Shown one piece after another: positions 52,451 through 53,265 of a stretch of 53,265 nucleotides of DNA. Position 1 is the stretch's first letter, and each line of letters starts with the position of its first letter. The DNA lies in assembly GCA_900642245.1 (NCBI GenBank), contig CAAAJI010000004.1, positions 698,388 to 751,652 on the forward strand. The letters are read 5' to 3'. Below the pieces are notes generated by a model. It was not told the DNA's origin. It worked only from the letters and a program-made list of their open reading frames with translations, and did not search any database. This stretch comes from Fragilaria radians. Taxonomy: Eukaryota > Bacillariophyta > Fragilariophyceae > Fragilariales > Fragilariaceae. The translations under genes were made by a program, and so were the position numbers.

Positions 52451-53265
52451 ATGTCAGAATTTCATCCGTTCGCATTCAAATGCGTCTTAGTTTCACTCCT
52501 TTTTATGAGAAGTAGCGCAATCTCTGTTTGTAGTGAGGGATTAATATTGGGGAGGCCTAGCGCCAAGATTGCCCTTTACCCACCAATATCAGGTATATCT
52601 TGTGAACAACTAGAACACGATATCTCTCTCGGTCATTTACCTCTTCTTTCTCAAGAGCAACAACCGTTTATTGATGCCGCATGTGAATGTCGTCCACCCC
52701 ATCAAAAATCAGATTCCATGGATACAGACAGAATGTTCTTGAGCCCTACTGCAATGGGTCAATTTCCCACAGCACCCGTCCACTCGTATCCATCCGCTTT
52801 CCTTTCTCCTTCATATGCTCCAGTATCCTTCAGCTATCCATTTGAGTCTTCATCTTCGTCAAATAGCAACAATGAGAACAACACCAAACAGGATATCCTT
52901 AACGCGCTCCCTTTCGTGATTCCGGTGGTTCTGATCATTCTTCTTTTCGTATGCGTTTTCATGAATTGTAAGTTTGCATCCGAGACTCCAAATATACAGC
53001 CATCAGATGATACGATTCGTCAGGAGCCTAAAGAGTCGGAAGAAGCCAAAAAAGAAAGGAGGCGTCTCGTCATTGAATTGTTATTTCCTGTTCAGGACAA
53101 TAACTGCACAAAGGTACGGAAGGATTACTTGAGCATGTTGCGTTGTCGTCTATTTGATTTTGATCACCTCATTTTGACATTTAGAGAGAGGAAGCAAATG
53201 GGGAAAATGCTCCAAGCAGACGATTTCTCAAACATGATACGGAGTCAAAGTCTTCCAAGTCATTG
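52451..53265 (+). CDS. Signal-peptide / TM / RING-H2 family protein D (partial, runs off window)
   Basis: Exon 1 is 52451-53113 (221 residues); a GT-AG intron (53114-53184) follows; exon 2 starts at 53185 and is cut by the window end. The intron has no stop in frame. The splice is supported by gene C, which has the same junction and phase. A signal peptide (about 1-23), ectodomain (ISVCSEGLILGRPSA, ISCEQLE, ACECRPP), stalk with SPSYAPVSFSYPF, TM helix (LPFVIPVVLIILLFVCVF) and a basic EEAKKERRRLVIELLFPVQ follow in the family order. The RING itself lies beyond the window. The start lies 5 bp from the end of the Ty3/gypsy-like stretch, so its promoter must overlap repeat DNA. Confidence 0.8.
   Translation, partial: MSEFHPFAFKCVLVSLLFMRSSAISVCSEGLILGRPSAKIALYPPISGISCEQLEHDISLGHLPLLSQEQQPFIDAACECRPPHQKSDSMDTDRMFLSPTAMGQFPTAPVHSYPSAFLSPSYAPVSFSYPFESSSSSNSNNENNTKQDILNALPFVIPVVLIILLFVCVFMNCKFASETPNIQPSDDTIRQEPKESEEAKKERRRLVIELLFPVQDNNCTKVRKDYLSMLRCRLFDFDHLILTFRERKQMGKMLQADDFSNMIRSQSLPSH

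Noticed and set aside
1..53265. tRNA or rRNA genes
   Set aside because: I found no convincing A/B-box cloverleaf or rRNA sequence by eye; a tRNAscan-SE run would decide.

Overview
The window is nuclear DNA of a eukaryote. Single-exon genes, short GT-AG introns, AT-rich intergenic DNA and decayed Ty1/copia, Ty3/gypsy, hAT-like and PIF/Harbinger-like elements all argue against a prokaryote. Low intron density, the transposon mix and a secreted family that resembles proteins common in diatoms point to a diatom or another stramenopile. No plastid marker confirms this. A 20-N run at 17210-17229 and three likely frame errors show that the sequence is a draft.

Region 1 (1-8 kb) holds an unrecognised 580-residue protein with a perfect E2F-type site upstream, then a B3GNTL1/QTGAL-like glycosyltransferase, then repeat-bearing intergenic DNA. 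Region 2 (8-25.4 kb) is an accessory cluster with five copies (three plus, two minus) of a small secreted six-cysteine protein. It also holds a TMEM180-like transporter, a broken duplicate of its 3' end, and a copia fragment. The five copies spread by segmental duplication, and four keep a CCAAT-type element near the start codon.

Region 3 (25.4-42.3 kb) is mostly housekeeping: BOP1/Erb1, a TRAPPC12-like subunit, a peroxiredoxin-like gene with two apparent 1-base deletions, a METTL18-like histidine methyltransferase, an F-box/pseudokinase/cyclin fusion, and a nicotinamidase-like hydrolase. hAT-like and PIF/Harbinger-like remnants lie between them. Region 4 (43-53.3 kb) is a family of four membrane RING-H2 proteins (signal peptide, ectodomain, one TM helix, C-terminal RING) in alternating orientation. 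An SKP1 gene with one frameshift and a decayed Ty3/gypsy pol lie inside this cluster.

Three themes recur. Ribosome or translation functions are BOP1, METTL18 and QTGAL-like. Ubiquitin functions are the F-box/cyclin fusion, SKP1 and the RING-H2 family. The third theme is lineage-specific amplification of secreted or membrane proteins. The best candidates for undescribed biology are the F-box/pseudokinase/cyclin fusion, the secreted six-Cys cluster and the signal-peptide/TM/RING-H2 family.
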